Part shown: piece by piece, positions 45,201-57,450 of the stretch
Layout of the letters: every line of letters begins with the position of its first letter
Numbering within the stretch: the stretch's first letter is position 1
Source: Ignelater luminosus
Taxonomy: Eukaryota; Arthropoda; Insecta; Coleoptera; Elateridae
Length of the DNA stretch: 64,000 nt
Assembly: GCA_011009095.1 (NCBI GenBank)
Contig: VTPC01089980.1
Span: 322,903 to 386,902, forward strand
Direction of reading: 5' to 3'
Notes under the pieces: model-generated
The model's database searches: none
What the model was told of the DNA's origin: nothing
Seen by the model: only the letters and a program-made list of their open reading frames with translations
Made by a program: the position numbers and the translations under genes

Positions 45201-48200
45201 ATGAATATATGAAATCAAACTCGGATATAGCATTAATGTGGAATATTAAACAAAATTCTACTGAAGAAGAAGAAGAAACCATGGATGCTAACGATCAAAA
45301 TGAAGAAAACGAGATACAAACAATTAAGAAAGAATTAACAAAACCTGTTGCAAAATCCAAAGGTGGTAGTAATTTAAAGTAAGTAATATAAAAATAAAAT
45401 TCAGTGACATAAATTACAGTCTCACTTTCTTATTAGGGCATTACAGCATCACTTAATGGTTTTTAGTAAGATACGCAGTCCAAAATCAATGTATCGTGAA
45501 CCAGACTTGTACAAACTTTATTTCGATTTATTATCTCATAAAAATCATGAAGTGCAAAAGCTGGCTTTAGATTGTATTATGATATACAAACACAAATATC
45601 TAATTCCATACCAGGAACATTTATATAATTTGATTAATGAGAAAAATTTTAAAGATGAATTAGCCACATTTAGAGTAGACAAAGAGAGCTCCATTGTAAA
45701 GGAGGAGCATAGAGAACATTTAATTCCGATTGTTTTGAAAATAGTGTACAGTAAAATGTTTGCCAAGACTGGTTTGAGAACTGGAGGAAAATCTTCAGGA
45801 CAATTAAGAAGGAATCTAGTGTTGCGTTTCTTAGCTGGATGTCAAGAAAATGAAATGTTAAATTTTATTCATATGGCATTTCGTTTTTATTCAAAATATC
45901 TTGATGATAATTCAAATCTGGAAGAATTAATAGAAAAGGTGTCAAATGATGTTAATTTAGAAAAATGTATTCCACCTAAACGTCTTCAAAGTTCTTTAAA
46001 TTTACTTACAGTTGTTTTAGAACAGTTTGGTGGACTTATGGGAAATGATCTACTTAGATTCTTACTTAGAGTTTTATTTGTAATTGGAGCAGCTATTAAA
46101 GGTGCTTTCCAACAAATTCAAAATATACATGCTGGATATTTATCATTGTTGAGAAATCTTCGTACTTCTTGTATAAAAATTATCGAAAGATTTTTTGAAC
46201 ATTTTGAACGTTATCCATGGGAGAGCATTGAGATAAATGTGGTTTTTAACATATTTGTTTGGCCTTATTTGGATAAACTTACAGTAGAAGGAATACACAG
46301 TCCTACATCATTATTAAAGTTGTTTATGCAATGGGGATCAAATCCAAGATATTTTCCATTGTTAATGAAGCATCATCCTGAGAGTACAGATTGTTATATT
46401 CTACCACATATAATTAAATTATTATTAAATAAACAAGCTCATGCATCTGTGGTCAATTCGATAATGGAAATGTTTGAAAAACTGTTGAGTTTAATACCAG
46501 ATGAGGAAGAATCAGAACTGAAAATTCCCATTGATCACTTGTTGCCAATACAAGATAATATTTTGGAAAGACTGAAACTGAATGAAAAATTAAATTATGG
46601 TAGCTGTATTTTGTTACCACATGCTTCATCTATCTTAGAAATAATTAAACGTAAACTTGAAAGTAGATCTAAGGGTATAAATCAACTAGAATTGTTCATA
46701 TTATCAAGAATATCAGAACTTGTATGGGAAAGTGCTATAAGTGATGAAGTTTTAAAACTTCTATTACCAGTTGCCATGAGAAAATGTTCTTCGGGTGAAG
46801 AGGCTGTATTAAAATATGTCTCTACCATATCAAATTTGCTAGACAATGTGGAAGAACCAAAAATTCACCTTAAACAACTTTCGCCACTTTTCGCTGATAT
46901 TTCTTATATTTCTTCCAGAAAAATTCTTTGTGAAATCTTAGAAATGATTTCTAAGAAACTTAATGATCCACATATGAGTTTATTGGCAGAAGTTGTTTTG
47001 CAGTTAAATGCTTGGGACGTTAAGTGGGTAGATCAACCTGATTTCCAAAAACGGTTAGATGGATTTAAAAAAATTAAAGATTGCATTGAAAATGATACTT
47101 TGGATATAACATTGGGCATAATTATAATTCATAACTGTTATTATACCATAAATAACGAAAATGATTTGTCATTAAAAGAAAATGCAGCTGATTGTTGGAA
47201 GAATGTTTCATCTGCATTACTTAAGAAATATGAAAAATCATCCAAAGATGTAGACTATATCTTGAATGATGTTCTGTTTAATATCATCAGACGGGGTCTT
47301 AAAAATAGAAACGATGATGTTAGAAATGAATGTATCTTACTTTTAGGCTATTTAGCCAAAGAAAATCCAAATGCACATGTTATTCTTCGTGATCTTAATA
47401 AATTGACTAATAAGATAGATGTGGAAGTTGACTTCTTTGAGAACATAACGCATCTACAAGTACATAGACATGCAAGGGCCCTTCTGAAGTTCTGTCAAGT
47501 GTTTAAACAAGAAGATAATGCACCAAGTCCACGTACTATGACACAATTCATTTTACCATTGGCATCATTTTATTTGTGTAAAGAAAAATATGCTCAGAAG
47601 AACAGTTTAGTTGATGCTGCTATAGATGTGGTAGCAACTGTTAGTAAGTTACTACCTTGGCATCAATATGAAGGAATTTTAAAATTCTATTTGAGTAAAT
47701 TGCGCCATAAAACGGAATATCAGAAGCAGTTGGTTAGGTTGATGGTAGTAATTTTGGATGCTTTTCATTTTGACTTGAGCAAAGGACATGTACAAATAGT
47801 AAAAAAAACAAAGAGAAGATGAAAAAGATTCTGAGAAAGGTAAAACTACTGTTGCTACCAATCGATTAGATGAATCTCGAAATGATTTGGAAGATGAACA
47901 AAATAAATTAGAAACAGAAGCAAAAGGAATAGATGAAACAATAGAAGAAATTAATGAAGCATTAGACGAAGGAGATGATGTGGAGGAAGAAGAAGAAAAA
48001 GAAGATGCCATTTCAGTGAAAGCAGTTGATAAAATAAAAATTTTATGCCAGTCAACAGCTACCAGAGTTATTCACACCATTCAGGTATTACTTTTAATTT
48101 ACCTTAATTCTTTTGTATTTTGCTATTTATCTATTGAAAGTGGCATGCTTTGTAATTTGTGCTTTCATTGCAGTATGTCATCGTTAGAGTTTTGTAACAT

Positions 48201-51200
48201 GCATAATTCCTATTATTAGACAATGACAGTATTATAATAGCAACAAAGATGAGGGGCAGTTTCAATTTATTTTTGTTAGTAGGCAGTTTTTAAAATAAGT
48301 GAGAAGCAAACACGCAAAAATTGATAAATCCACTTTTAGTAGCTTGTCAGGATTCAAATTATTAATTTTGGGTTTAGTAGTATACAGGGTGTCCCAGAAA
48401 TGACGCGAAAGCTTCAGGTAGTCTCTTTAGGAGCCATTTAGAATGATAAAAGTGTAATCAGAAACTTTCTAAAGTGCTTAGTTTTTTCACACAAACCAAA
48501 AGAAGAAACTTCAACTTGACAACACTGATCACAATGCTGGTGTGTCTAGCAAGAAGGCTTTGCAAGAGTTAAACAAAGGAGGCTACTAATTATTGTTTCG
48601 AAATTTTTAAAGTACAACAAATTAATTGTTTACATTTGATTAAAGAATCTCATTTTATTATCTGCATTATTTAATATTTAAAGATTTATTTTTTTACGAA
48701 GTTAATACATATTATAATTCAACTCGGAATTGGTTTTGATCCTGTTCGGGGTTGGAAATGTATTAACTTTGTAAAAAATAGCTTATTAACAAAAAGAAAT
48801 ATCTTAATTTAATTCAAAAGAAAAATCTTATAATATTTTTTCGAAATGTTCTCCGGCAGCTTTAGAACATTTGGTTGAACTCTATACTAACAGCAGGACA
48901 TTTTCCAATAAATTATTAAAAAATTTAAATAGTTCTTGCCATTTAAACGATGAGGTAGTATAAAAGGACCAATAATTGACTGTCTCCTATTCCCACCCAG
49001 ACTTTCACCGAGAAACGAACTTAGAAGCTATGTTCATGAACAGCATAAGGATTTTCGTGAAACCAAATGTGCATGTTCTGAAAGTTAAAAATGCCATTGC
49101 ACATAAATATAGCTTCATCGGTTCACAATATGTTATTCACAAATCTTGTGTTTTTCCTATGCTTGTCCATCAGCCACTCACAAAAGTTAGTTCGTTTTTC
49201 ATAACCTTCTTCCATCAAATTCTGAATCCTAGTTTTATGGAAAGAATAGAGCCCATCATCTTTTATAATCTCGTATACTGTGAATTTTAATGCATTTACA
49301 TTTTGCTAGTACTTGAGTCTTGCATTATGGCATATAAAACAGCTTCTACATTCTGGTTTCCGGGCGCTCTTGATTGACTCCTATTAATATTAGGAACAGG
49401 AAAAATGTTTCCAATATCTTTAACCTTTGGTTTGCCCTTTGTATAATCGCATGATGTGAGTACCGTTTGTTTGGAAAATGTTCAGTGTAAACTCTAACTG
49501 CTTCATTGCAGTTCCCTTGACATTCTCCAAAGACCCAAATCACGTTGGCATATTCGTTCAATGTATATACCATATCACTAAAATTCGAGCTGATGATTAA
49601 AACTAAAGCCAGTACATACAAACTTATTTACTATTACTTATCTTTTGTTAAATACAGAAGTTAAACCAAGACGAGATCAAATAAAGGGTTTTCCAATAAG
49701 AGGTGTTATTTTGAATAGGCCGCTATTTCGGTAGATGTCACTTTTGAAGCTATCATTTTTTGACATTTGACAAGTAGAAACTACGCCATTAATAAATATG
49801 GAACGATACACGCTTCAACAGCGCATTGAAATTATTAAAATTCACTATAAAAATGGTGAAAATTTGGCAGAGACGGTTCGTAAAACTCGAACATTTTTGG
49901 GTCACCGTGAAGCACCTTGTCGGACCGCAATACAGAAATTGGTGAAAAAATTCGAGCTCTTGGGACAAGTTAGTGATGTGAAGAATAAAACCCGTGCACG
50001 TCGCTCAAGAACAGCCGAGAATATTGCTGTTGTAGCCGAAAGTGTTAAAGAAAACCCAGGTTTGTCCATTCCTCGTCGTTCTTTGGAATTAGCCATTCCA
50101 CAAACGTCATTACACCGTATTTTGCATAAAGATTTGGGTCTTAAGGCTTATAAAGTCCAGTTAACACAAGAACTCAAGCCGGCCGATCATCAACAACGTC
50201 GTGTCTTTGCTGATTGGGTCGTTGAAATGCATGAAAATGATCCAGAATTCCATCGAAAAATCATCTTGAGTGATGAGGCCCATTTCCACCTCGGTGGCTT
50301 CGTCAACAAGCAAAATTGTCGGATCTGGGGCTCAGAAAATCCAAGAGTTATTGTTGAAAAGTCTCTCTATCCTCAACGTGTGACTGTTTGGTGCGGTTTA
50401 TGGTCCGGCGGAGTCATTGGACCTTACTTTTTTCGAAAATGAGGCTGGAGCAACAGTTACGGTGACTGGATTGCGCTATCGAGAGATGATTAACGATTTT
50501 TTATGGCCGGAATTGGATGGTATTGATCTGGACAACGTTTACTTTCAACAAGACGGCGCTACGTGCCACACAAGCAACGAAACCATTGATCTTTTACGGA
50601 AAAAGTTTCCGGACCGTGTTATCTCTCGAAGAGGTGATCACAATTGGCCACCGAGATCTTGTGATTTAACACCTTGCGACTTCTTTCTTTGGGGCCACGT
50701 GAAAGAGAAGGTCTACGCCAACAGCCCAGCGTCGATTCAAGACCTCAAAGATGGAATTCGTGAGGCTATCGAGGACATAGGGCAGCCACTTTGCGATTTG
50801 GTTATGGAAAATTTCATGAAAAGGATATTGTCCTGTAAGCGTGGTCGTGGTGGTCATTTGCCTGATGTTATTTTCCACTATTAACGGCATACCTTCCTCT
50901 TTATAATGAAATAAACATCCGATCATTTATATTAAAAAATGGCACTTTTCTTTGAATATCAAAATAACACCTCTTATTGGAAAACCCTTTACAAAACAAC
51001 AAACCCAAAACATGAATTCAATAGGAACAAAATGAAAACTAAAAGAATATGTAGTTTGGTAATGGTTAGAACACAATCAAATACAAAACAACAAAACAAA
51101 AATTAAAAGAATTATGCAGTCATAAGGAAAAAACGCGTTTTGTCGAAAGAATATGTGAATTTTGTCTAATAACAATTGTCAATATCATGACAAATATTTT

Positions 51201-54200
51201 TAAATTCATTCGAATTGCCTTGTAATTGCATGGTTGTTATATTTTGTATTTAGTCCAGTCAATGAAGGGGTAATAGAGGACATGGAACAAGGGAGAATTT
51301 TTCTGTTGGAGAATGTGTTGGGGGTAGTTAGGAGGCAAAGATACTAAAAGTCCCCGCCCCTAGTCCTGCCGCTTCAGGGGGGGGGNNNNNNNNNNGGGGG
51401 GGGGAAAGGTTCCTGTTTTCGGTTTCTTGCTTATAACTTGGAAATGGTGCGTTGTATGGTAAAAAGTATTCCCTACAAAATAAAAGATAATTAAATTTAA
51501 CTTAAAACATCCTGACTATACAAATTACAAAAGCAGATTAAGGATTCTTCACTTCAGAAAATGATCTCTAACTCTCAATATAGCAAATTAAAATTCCATT
51601 TGTGCTCCTATTTCCTAGTAAAATACAGATTATTAAACTATAAAATCTATCAAGAAACGGGGTTTAGTGCTGGTTTTGCTACTTCAGTATTCAACAACAA
51701 ACTGACGGCTTGCACGGTACAAATGATACAAATGTGCCCTCGTATGAAACACTAACGTACTTATAGGCAGTTTATGTTGCTAGTTTTATTTTGTGACATC
51801 ATTTAAGAATGGTACTAACCTAAGCATTCTTTTTTAAGTGTGTACTGTGTTTTAGGTGGTATTATTACCACAGTTACACAAGACATTAGCAGAAATGACC
51901 CATCATGAAAGTTCACACAAGGTGAATCGCAAAAAGACTGGATTTGAAAGGGAAGAAGAAGATTTGACAAAAGTTCCAATTTCATTAGCAGTTGTTAAGT
52001 TGTTGCAACGATTGCCTAAACAAATCATGGAAAATAATCTACCAGGGTAAGTTAGGTTAGATTTGTAACATATTGCATTGTTTTAATTAATTATGAATAG
52101 AGTCGGAGTTCAGGTCATCAAATGATGAGACAGCTTTTAAGAAAAACAAATTTTTTTACAATAAAGTTTTAAAATAAGTTATTTTAAAAAGAAATTTTGC
52201 AATAATAGGGATCAATTAAACCTACAAAGTAAAATACAATAATATTGTGCATGAAAATCTGTACAGCAACACCTAAATCCAAACTTGGTTTGGTTATACT
52301 ACATAAATTTCTTAATAAAATATTAACATAAATTAAATAAATGGAGGATGTTTTGCAGTATTGTTAAGGTTAAGTGACAGTGAGCGAGGACTCATTCAAA
52401 TTTAAGTTAATTCCACCCTACTATGATCTACAGGCAGTATATAGCAAAATAATTTTATTTTCAGGGTATTTATGAAGTTGTGCACATTTTTGAGATCACA
52501 GTTGGAGAGTGTACGAAGAGTTACAAGAGAAATCCTTCAAAAGATCATGTTGGCTTTAGGGCCTCAATACCTATGTCTATTACTAGAGGAGATGTCTCCT
52601 TTACTATCACGAGGATTTCAAGTCCATGTTCTTGTGTATACAGTACATTCAGTGCTCGTCTGTTTAAAAGATAAATATCAACCAAATGATATTGATAAAA
52701 TTCTTCTTTCGGTAATAGATGTAAGTAACACATAAACATTTCAGCACATAAAATGTCATAATGCAAATTCTTTTCTTAGTTGTGCCGAATTGATCTCTTT
52801 GGAGCTGCAGCAGAAGAAAAGGAAATAGAGAAGATTGGTAGAAAAGTTTCTGAAGCAAAATCAACAAAAAGTTTTGATACACTTCAAATTTTATCCCAAT
52901 ATATGACAGAAAAATGCCTTATAGATATTCTATTACCTATAAAAACTGTTTTAATGACATCGCATTCTTTTAAAACGATCAATAAAGCCCAAGAAAGCTT
53001 AAGGCACATTGCATTAGGATTAGTTGAAAATGAATTTATTTCAGTAGAATCACTATTAAAATGTGCTTATGGTACTTCCTCAGAGAGTATTCCAGAATTA
53101 TTATCTAATAATAAAACAAAAGATGATAATTTAAATAAAAAAGAAAAACTTCTAGAAAAGCCAAAAGATTGTTTCATCATACCTGCAGCGCCAGTTGGAA
53201 GATCTGGTTTTCGACGTACTGGTGTTAAATCATCTGAAAAAGCAAATGCACATATTCTTGTTGAATTTGGTTTGAGGTTATGTCATTATCTATTCAAAAA
53301 AGAAAAAATAAAAGATGAGGAGTATAAACCTTTCCTTGATCCATTCGTTGTAATTTTTAAAAATTGTTTACAATCACGTCATGTAAAGGTAAAAGTTTAG
53401 CTATGTTTTATTTCCTATAAATTCTATTAATTCGTCTTTTAGTTGAGCACATTAACACTTCAATGCCTTACTCGAATGATGAAATATGATCTGCCTTCAA
53501 TGAAAGAAAACATTCCTGAAATTGCAGAAATTATGTTTGCAATTCTGCATAAGTACGGAGCAGCTGGTTTAAGTAAAGGAGACAATTTTGAATTAGTTGT
53601 AGCTGCTTTTAAGGTAAACATCAAATTAAGATGTTTTTATTTCATTCTATTCCGATATAAATAATCTTGTGTTCTGTAATTTCAGGCAATGGCTGTCCTT
53701 GTTCGTGATGTTAAATATCACACCATTGAGACTGATCAATTAAAAGTTCTATTATTGTATGTGGAACAAGATCTTCATAATTATGAACGTCAGGCAACAG
53801 CATTTGCATTATTACGTGCAATAATCTCACGTAAACTTATGACGCCAGAAATTCATGCTGTTATGGATAAGGTTGCAGAATTGAGCGTTACTTCTGAGTT
53901 ATCACATGTTAGATTACAGTCGCGAGTGGTCTTCCATCAATTTTTAATGGATTATCCATTATCCAATAAAGTTGCCAAACACATATCATTTTATTTATCT
54001 CAGCTCAGTTATGAGTTACAATCAGGCCGAGAATCAGCTATTGAAATGATTCAAACTCTCATAAATACATTTCCAGTGGTAAGTAGTTATCTTTAGTAAT
54101 TTCTCATATTTTATAGAAATTCTGAATAAATTAATTATTTGGAAATTGATGGAATGGAACTGAAAAGGGTGGCAAGATTATTACCTAGGGGATGCAATAC

Positions 54201-55748
54201 TTACATATTTCTGTACTGTTATATATTGAACATAAATATTTCTGTTTGTTTAAAATATAAAGTCAAAGTGGTGAAAAGCCAATTAAATTTAATATAGGTA
54301 TCGATACATCAGCAACTAACTTCATTTTTGTTTCTAGAAAGTCTTAGCAGAATATAGTGGAACATTTCTGATAACTCTTGGTGCAAGGTTAATAAATGAT
54401 GATGTAGCTGAATGTAGGAAAATGATTGCAAATTGCTTAACAACCATGTTTAAAAGATTATCGAGACCTGAAATTGATCCATTGTTTGATATCATTCTGT
54501 TGTGGTTCAAAGATAAAAAAGTAAGTTAAAAATTTACAAATGATCTTTATTGTACTTCTTGCTTGGTTTTTATATGTATATACCTACTTAATTCTTAAAA
54601 TAATTCTGTTCACCTTATTTTAGACAACTCATAAACAGTTAGCTGCCCAATTATGTGGAATCCTAGTCACGGTAGAAAAATCATCATTTGAAACTCGCTT
54701 TTCAACACTAATTCCAATGATTTTATATCAATTTGGTATTGGAGATCAGTTTAGTAAACCAGGACGTTTCGTTTTGTTAAAACAAGATAATGAAGAAGAG
54801 GATAACATTAATCATAGAATCAAAGACCATCATCTTTTCCAAGTGCTACAAATGTTGTTGAAAATATGTGCACAGTGTCCATCATTTTTAAAACGTACTG
54901 AAGATATACAACAGCTATCTGAATATATTCAAACATTACTTGGTTATCCTCATGAGTGGGTTCGATTAGCTGCAGCTCAGTTTTTAGGATTCGTTTTGTC
55001 CTCACTAGATGTTGATAAGTTGGCCAATTTATTGATTACAAATCAACCTGATGATGTTGGGTATTTGTACAGTGATCCATTTAATGGTATAAAATCATTA
55101 ACATTAGATTTGTGTGCCCAATTGCAACCAGATAGTATCAAAAGTGAATTAGCTGAGCAAGTGATAAAAAATTTAGTTTTTATTGCAAGAGTACTACAAA
55201 AAGTGCCTTTTTATAAAGATAATGAAACTACCAAAAGGATTGATTTGTTATGGTTAACAAAACGATTGCGTAAAATTGTTAATACAGAAGTTGTAGAGGC
55301 ACCTTCCAGTACAATTTTAAGAATGGAAGTATTTAAATGGATTGCAGGGGTTGGTACTGCTTTAGATGTAGAAAAGATTATTTCTGTTTTACCAAATTTA
55401 TTAGCACCTCTTGTTAGAGAAATGATAACAACAGAAGAAAGTAATGCACCATTAAGACAGTTATCGAAAGAAGTTGGAAATTTATTGAAGAAAAGAGTTG
55501 GAATAGAACTGTATTCAAAAACATTGTCTGAATCACAACAGCGTTTGTCTGTAAAGAGAGCTGAAAGAAAGAGAGAACGAACTCAATTAGCTGTTACCAA
55601 TCCAGAAATGTTTGCAAAGAAGAAGATTAAATTGCATGAGAAGAAAAAAGAAGCTAAAAAACGAAAAATAGGGCAGAAAAAAGGGAAAGTACACAAAGCT
55701 AAAAAGAGAAAAGTTGTAGATTTAGATGATAATTCTGAGGTTATGTAA
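39250..55748 (+). CDS. UTP20: UTP20, small-subunit processome component (DRIM), 14 exons
   Basis: UTP20 is a nucleolar U3-snoRNP/SSU-processome scaffold needed for 18S rRNA processing. Exons: 39250-39294, 39356-39642, 39698-40031, 40096-41301, 44386-44963, 45199-45378, 45437-48084, 51856-52046, 52465-52720, 52780-53388, 53443-53613, 53686-54078, 54338-54520 and 54624-55748. All junction phases agree and all sites are GT-AG. The joined product is about 2734 residues, close to the human length. It is made of HEAT/ARM-like helices throughout. Family blocks include DLRKDFYPYYSEFLAVL, NFAAESFAFVVRK, KLALDCIMIYKHKYLIPYQE, FFENITHLQVHRHARAL and RQATAFALLRAIISRKL. The end is a Lys/Arg-rich nucleolar tail. 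One defect: an eight-A run at 47801-47808 in exon 7 is one base too long and shifts the frame to a TGA at 47820-47822; removing one A restores the frame through VDKIKILCQSTATRVIHTIQ. A polyadenylation signal AATAAA lies at 55805. Confidence 0.93.
41302..44385. other. UTP20 intron 4 with a family A element and unassigned frames
   Basis: A 3.1-kb intron. It holds the family A copy at 42722-43623 and a CAGGATGTTTCATTATTG terminus near 42427. Open frames at 41412-41648 (plus), 41903-42091 (plus) and 41944-42162 (minus) look like decayed mobile-element coding sequence but match nothing I recognise. Confidence 0.4.
42722..43623 (+). mobile_element. Long-TIR non-autonomous element, family A copy 3
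   Basis: A 902-bp copy flanked by TA (42720-42721, 43624-43625) in UTP20 intron 4, in the same orientation as copy 1. Ends are CAGTGTGTCC and, inverted, CAGTGTGTTG, followed by the 'acatttcgatgctcactatt' block. It shares the internal 'aattgctaaaacaaa' inverted pair. No coding capacity. Confidence 0.8.
48850..49640 (-). pseudogene. Decayed DUF4817-type Tc1/mariner-like transposase
   Basis: The minus strand encodes a helix-turn-helix start (YTLNEYANVIWVFGECQGN, then NEAVRVYTEHFPNKRYSHHA). After frame breaks come FCEWLMDKHRKNTRFVNN, a TDEAIFMCNGI first catalytic Asp block, and MHIWFHENPYAVHEHS. It is the same type as the element at 33935-35428 but diverged. A likely left terminus is at 48385. 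The matching end was not found, perhaps because the mariner at 49684 split it. Confidence 0.6.
49684..50989 (+). mobile_element. Near-complete DD41D (rosa-like) mariner element
   Basis: A 1306-bp element flanked by TA on both sides. The terminal repeats match perfectly over about 30 bp (AAGGGTTTTCCAATAAGAGG then TGTTATTTTGA). It carries a single transposase gene broken only by a one-base frameshift. The identical ends and nearly intact ORF indicate a recent insertion into UTP20 intron 7. Confidence 0.9.
49798..50884 (+). pseudogene. DD41D mariner transposase with one frameshift
   Basis: The start MERYTLQQRIEIIKIHYKNG is followed by a helix-turn-helix region (residues about 1-110). The DDD core then shows IILSDEAHFHLGG, YFQQDGATCHTS and SCDLTPCDFFLWG. 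Forty-one residues lie between the second and third Asp, which fits DD41D (rosa-type). The protein is read in two frames: 49798-50442 and 50417-50884. They would join if the six-T run at 50428-50433 had five T's. It could be a sequencing error in an active element or a recent inactivating mutation. Confidence 0.88.
51377..51404. other. Poly-G run with a 10-N gap
   Basis: Nine G's, then 10 N (51386-51395), then nine G's. The assembly could not resolve a long G homopolymer here, so flanking order is probably right but the length is unknown. Confidence 0.95.
52047..52464. other. UTP20 intron 8
   Basis: AT-rich intron between two UTP20 exons with donor GG|GTAAGT and acceptor TTTCAG. I see nothing else in it. 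Confidence 0.6.
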
Positions 55749-56849
55749 ATATATTTTGAATATTTGGATATTCTGTTGTTAAGCATCTAATTAAGATTGT
55801 TTTTAATAAAAAAGATTTTATAACTTATTTATTATTCGTTTTTTTTTTTTACTTTTAATAACCTTTTAGTCTTCTGATAATCACATAGAAATGCTTAGTT
55901 TTCCTGTGTCCTGGGTCATTTCGAGGTCATAACATTATTGTTCCAAATAGAGTTGGGCATTAATCGACTAAAGTTATTTAATCAATTGATGAACTAAAAA
56001 TTACAATTAAGAATTTAATTGCCAAGAATAATTGCGATTAACAGTAATAGACTAACATGATTTGCATAAAGCAATTGATTAAATTTCTTAAAAGCAACGC
56101 TACTGTAAGCTTAAGTTATATGCAGGCTATGAAAAAACCAAATAAATTAAACAATGGCTGATGTTTACAATTTATCATAGAGGAATTAATTTATTTCTTC
56201 TATGAATTTATGTAGTGCAGTTCATTGCAATAATTTCTAATCATTACTAGATTGGCTTTTGTAATTAATTGAGCCGATAATCATTTTCTGTAATGAACGT
56301 CATTGATAGCTTAATATGATCTATTAGTTTAGTCAGTCAGATTAGTTTAATTGTTAATTATTTCATGCAATTAATTTAATTGTTATGTTAATCGTTAATC
56401 ATCTCATGCAATTGATGATTCATTTAACCGTAAAGCGTTCATAATGATTAACAACTAAATCTTTAATTGTAATCATTAATCATTAGTCTGACCAATTTAC
56501 CTAACTGGTTCCAAAGCAGTTGTTATAGCGTGATCAGACATGCTATTCCCCTACCAATCACATTTTTCTTAATGAGCTTGCTGCTTTGGTATTTAAACTG
56601 TACAAGAATTCTCGACTTCACCCATATAGTGGGGATATGAAGCAAAGATTGTTTTTTGAATAATATAATTTTTTTGGTATTGCTGTTTCTAATTCACTTT
56701 ATATTGTTGCTTTGTACTGTTCATTTTTTTAAAGTGAAAACAAAGGTAAAATTCATGTTCTCAATTAGATAGTTAATCCATTTTTAAGTTCTCAGCTTCT
56801 ACAGCTAACTTAAGGTCATTATAAATCAGCAAATGGATAAAGTACTTAA
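55749..56849. other. UTP20 3' UTR and intergenic AT-rich DNA
   Basis: AATAAA at 55805-55810 probably ends UTP20. Bases about 55950-56480 are unusually dense in short 'attgattaa / taatcatt' permutations (AT-rich, self-complementary) and are probably an old repeat. No gene is supported. Confidence 0.4.
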
Positions 56850-57446
56850 CACTTTGAGTGCGAATGACGTGTACGCACGTCATGCGCCCTCAACCCTCAA
56901 TGCGGATGACGTGTATACACGTCCAGTTGCTTTGTGCATTTCAATGCGTGTAGAATATTTAGCTTTGTTAGTGAAGTTATAATATTTGGTCAGCCTCTTG
57001 GAGACTATAAATTTTTAAAAAAATTACAACTTTTGTGTAAAAAATCAGGAAGTAAACCGCTTACCATTGCGCACCATGCAAAAACAAACCTGCCCTATGT
57101 GTTACTCCATGATTCGGAGAATTTCACAAAAATTTATAACTGTATATTTATAATTTTGTTTTTTTTTATAAATAAATTTTGTTTCTGAAGACTGATCTTA
57201 TATTTTCACTGTAAAAATGAAAAAAATTGTATGACGTGCATAAACGTCATCCGCCTTAGGGTGACAATTATACGCTTAGTGCGTGTGACGTGTATACACG
57301 TCATACCCTATCAGGCCATTATTTATGTGAAAAATTATCTTAAAAACTTCTTTATAAATGGTTTGGAAGGATTTTACTAAGATTTAGCAAAAATCATATC
57401 TCAGCCTCCGGGGTAAGTAACATACATATGACTCGCATTCAAAGTG
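56850..57446. mobile_element. piggyBac-type MITE with TTAA duplication
   Basis: A 597-bp element between TTAA at 56846-56849 and TTAA at 57447-57450. Ends are CACTTTGAGTGCGAATGACG and, inverted, CACTTTGAATGCGAGTCATA. Subterminal palindromes of the type ACGTGTATACACGT occur at both sides (near 56870, 56910 and 57290). TTAA duplication is the hallmark of piggyBac transposition. The open frame 56934-57188 matches nothing I recognise and is probably not a transposase. Confidence 0.82.
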
Positions 57447-57450
57447 TTAA

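Larger units (their letters stand above)
48085..51855. other. UTP20 intron 7, a transposon landing site
   Basis: A 3.8-kb intron. In order it has a CAGGGTGTCCC terminus at 48385, a decayed DUF4817-type transposase (minus, 48850-49640), a near-complete DD41D mariner (49684-50989), and an assembly gap in a poly-G run (51386-51395). Bases 50990-51370 and 51405-51855 show nothing else. Confidence 0.6.

Noticed and set aside
47801-47822. Programmed ribosomal frameshift in UTP20
   Set aside because: No such control is known for UTP20, and similar one-base homopolymer changes in two transposons make a sequence error more likely.
47679-48011. Ser-rich minus-strand open frame of 110 codons
   Set aside because: It is the antisense shadow of the acidic Glu/Asp-rich part of UTP20 exon 7.
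48976-49290. Plus-strand frame of 104 codons
   Set aside because: It is the antisense of the decayed DUF4817-type transposase read on the minus strand.
56934-57188. Open frame inside the piggyBac-type MITE as a transposase
   Set aside because: Too short and without the DDD motifs of piggyBac enzymes.
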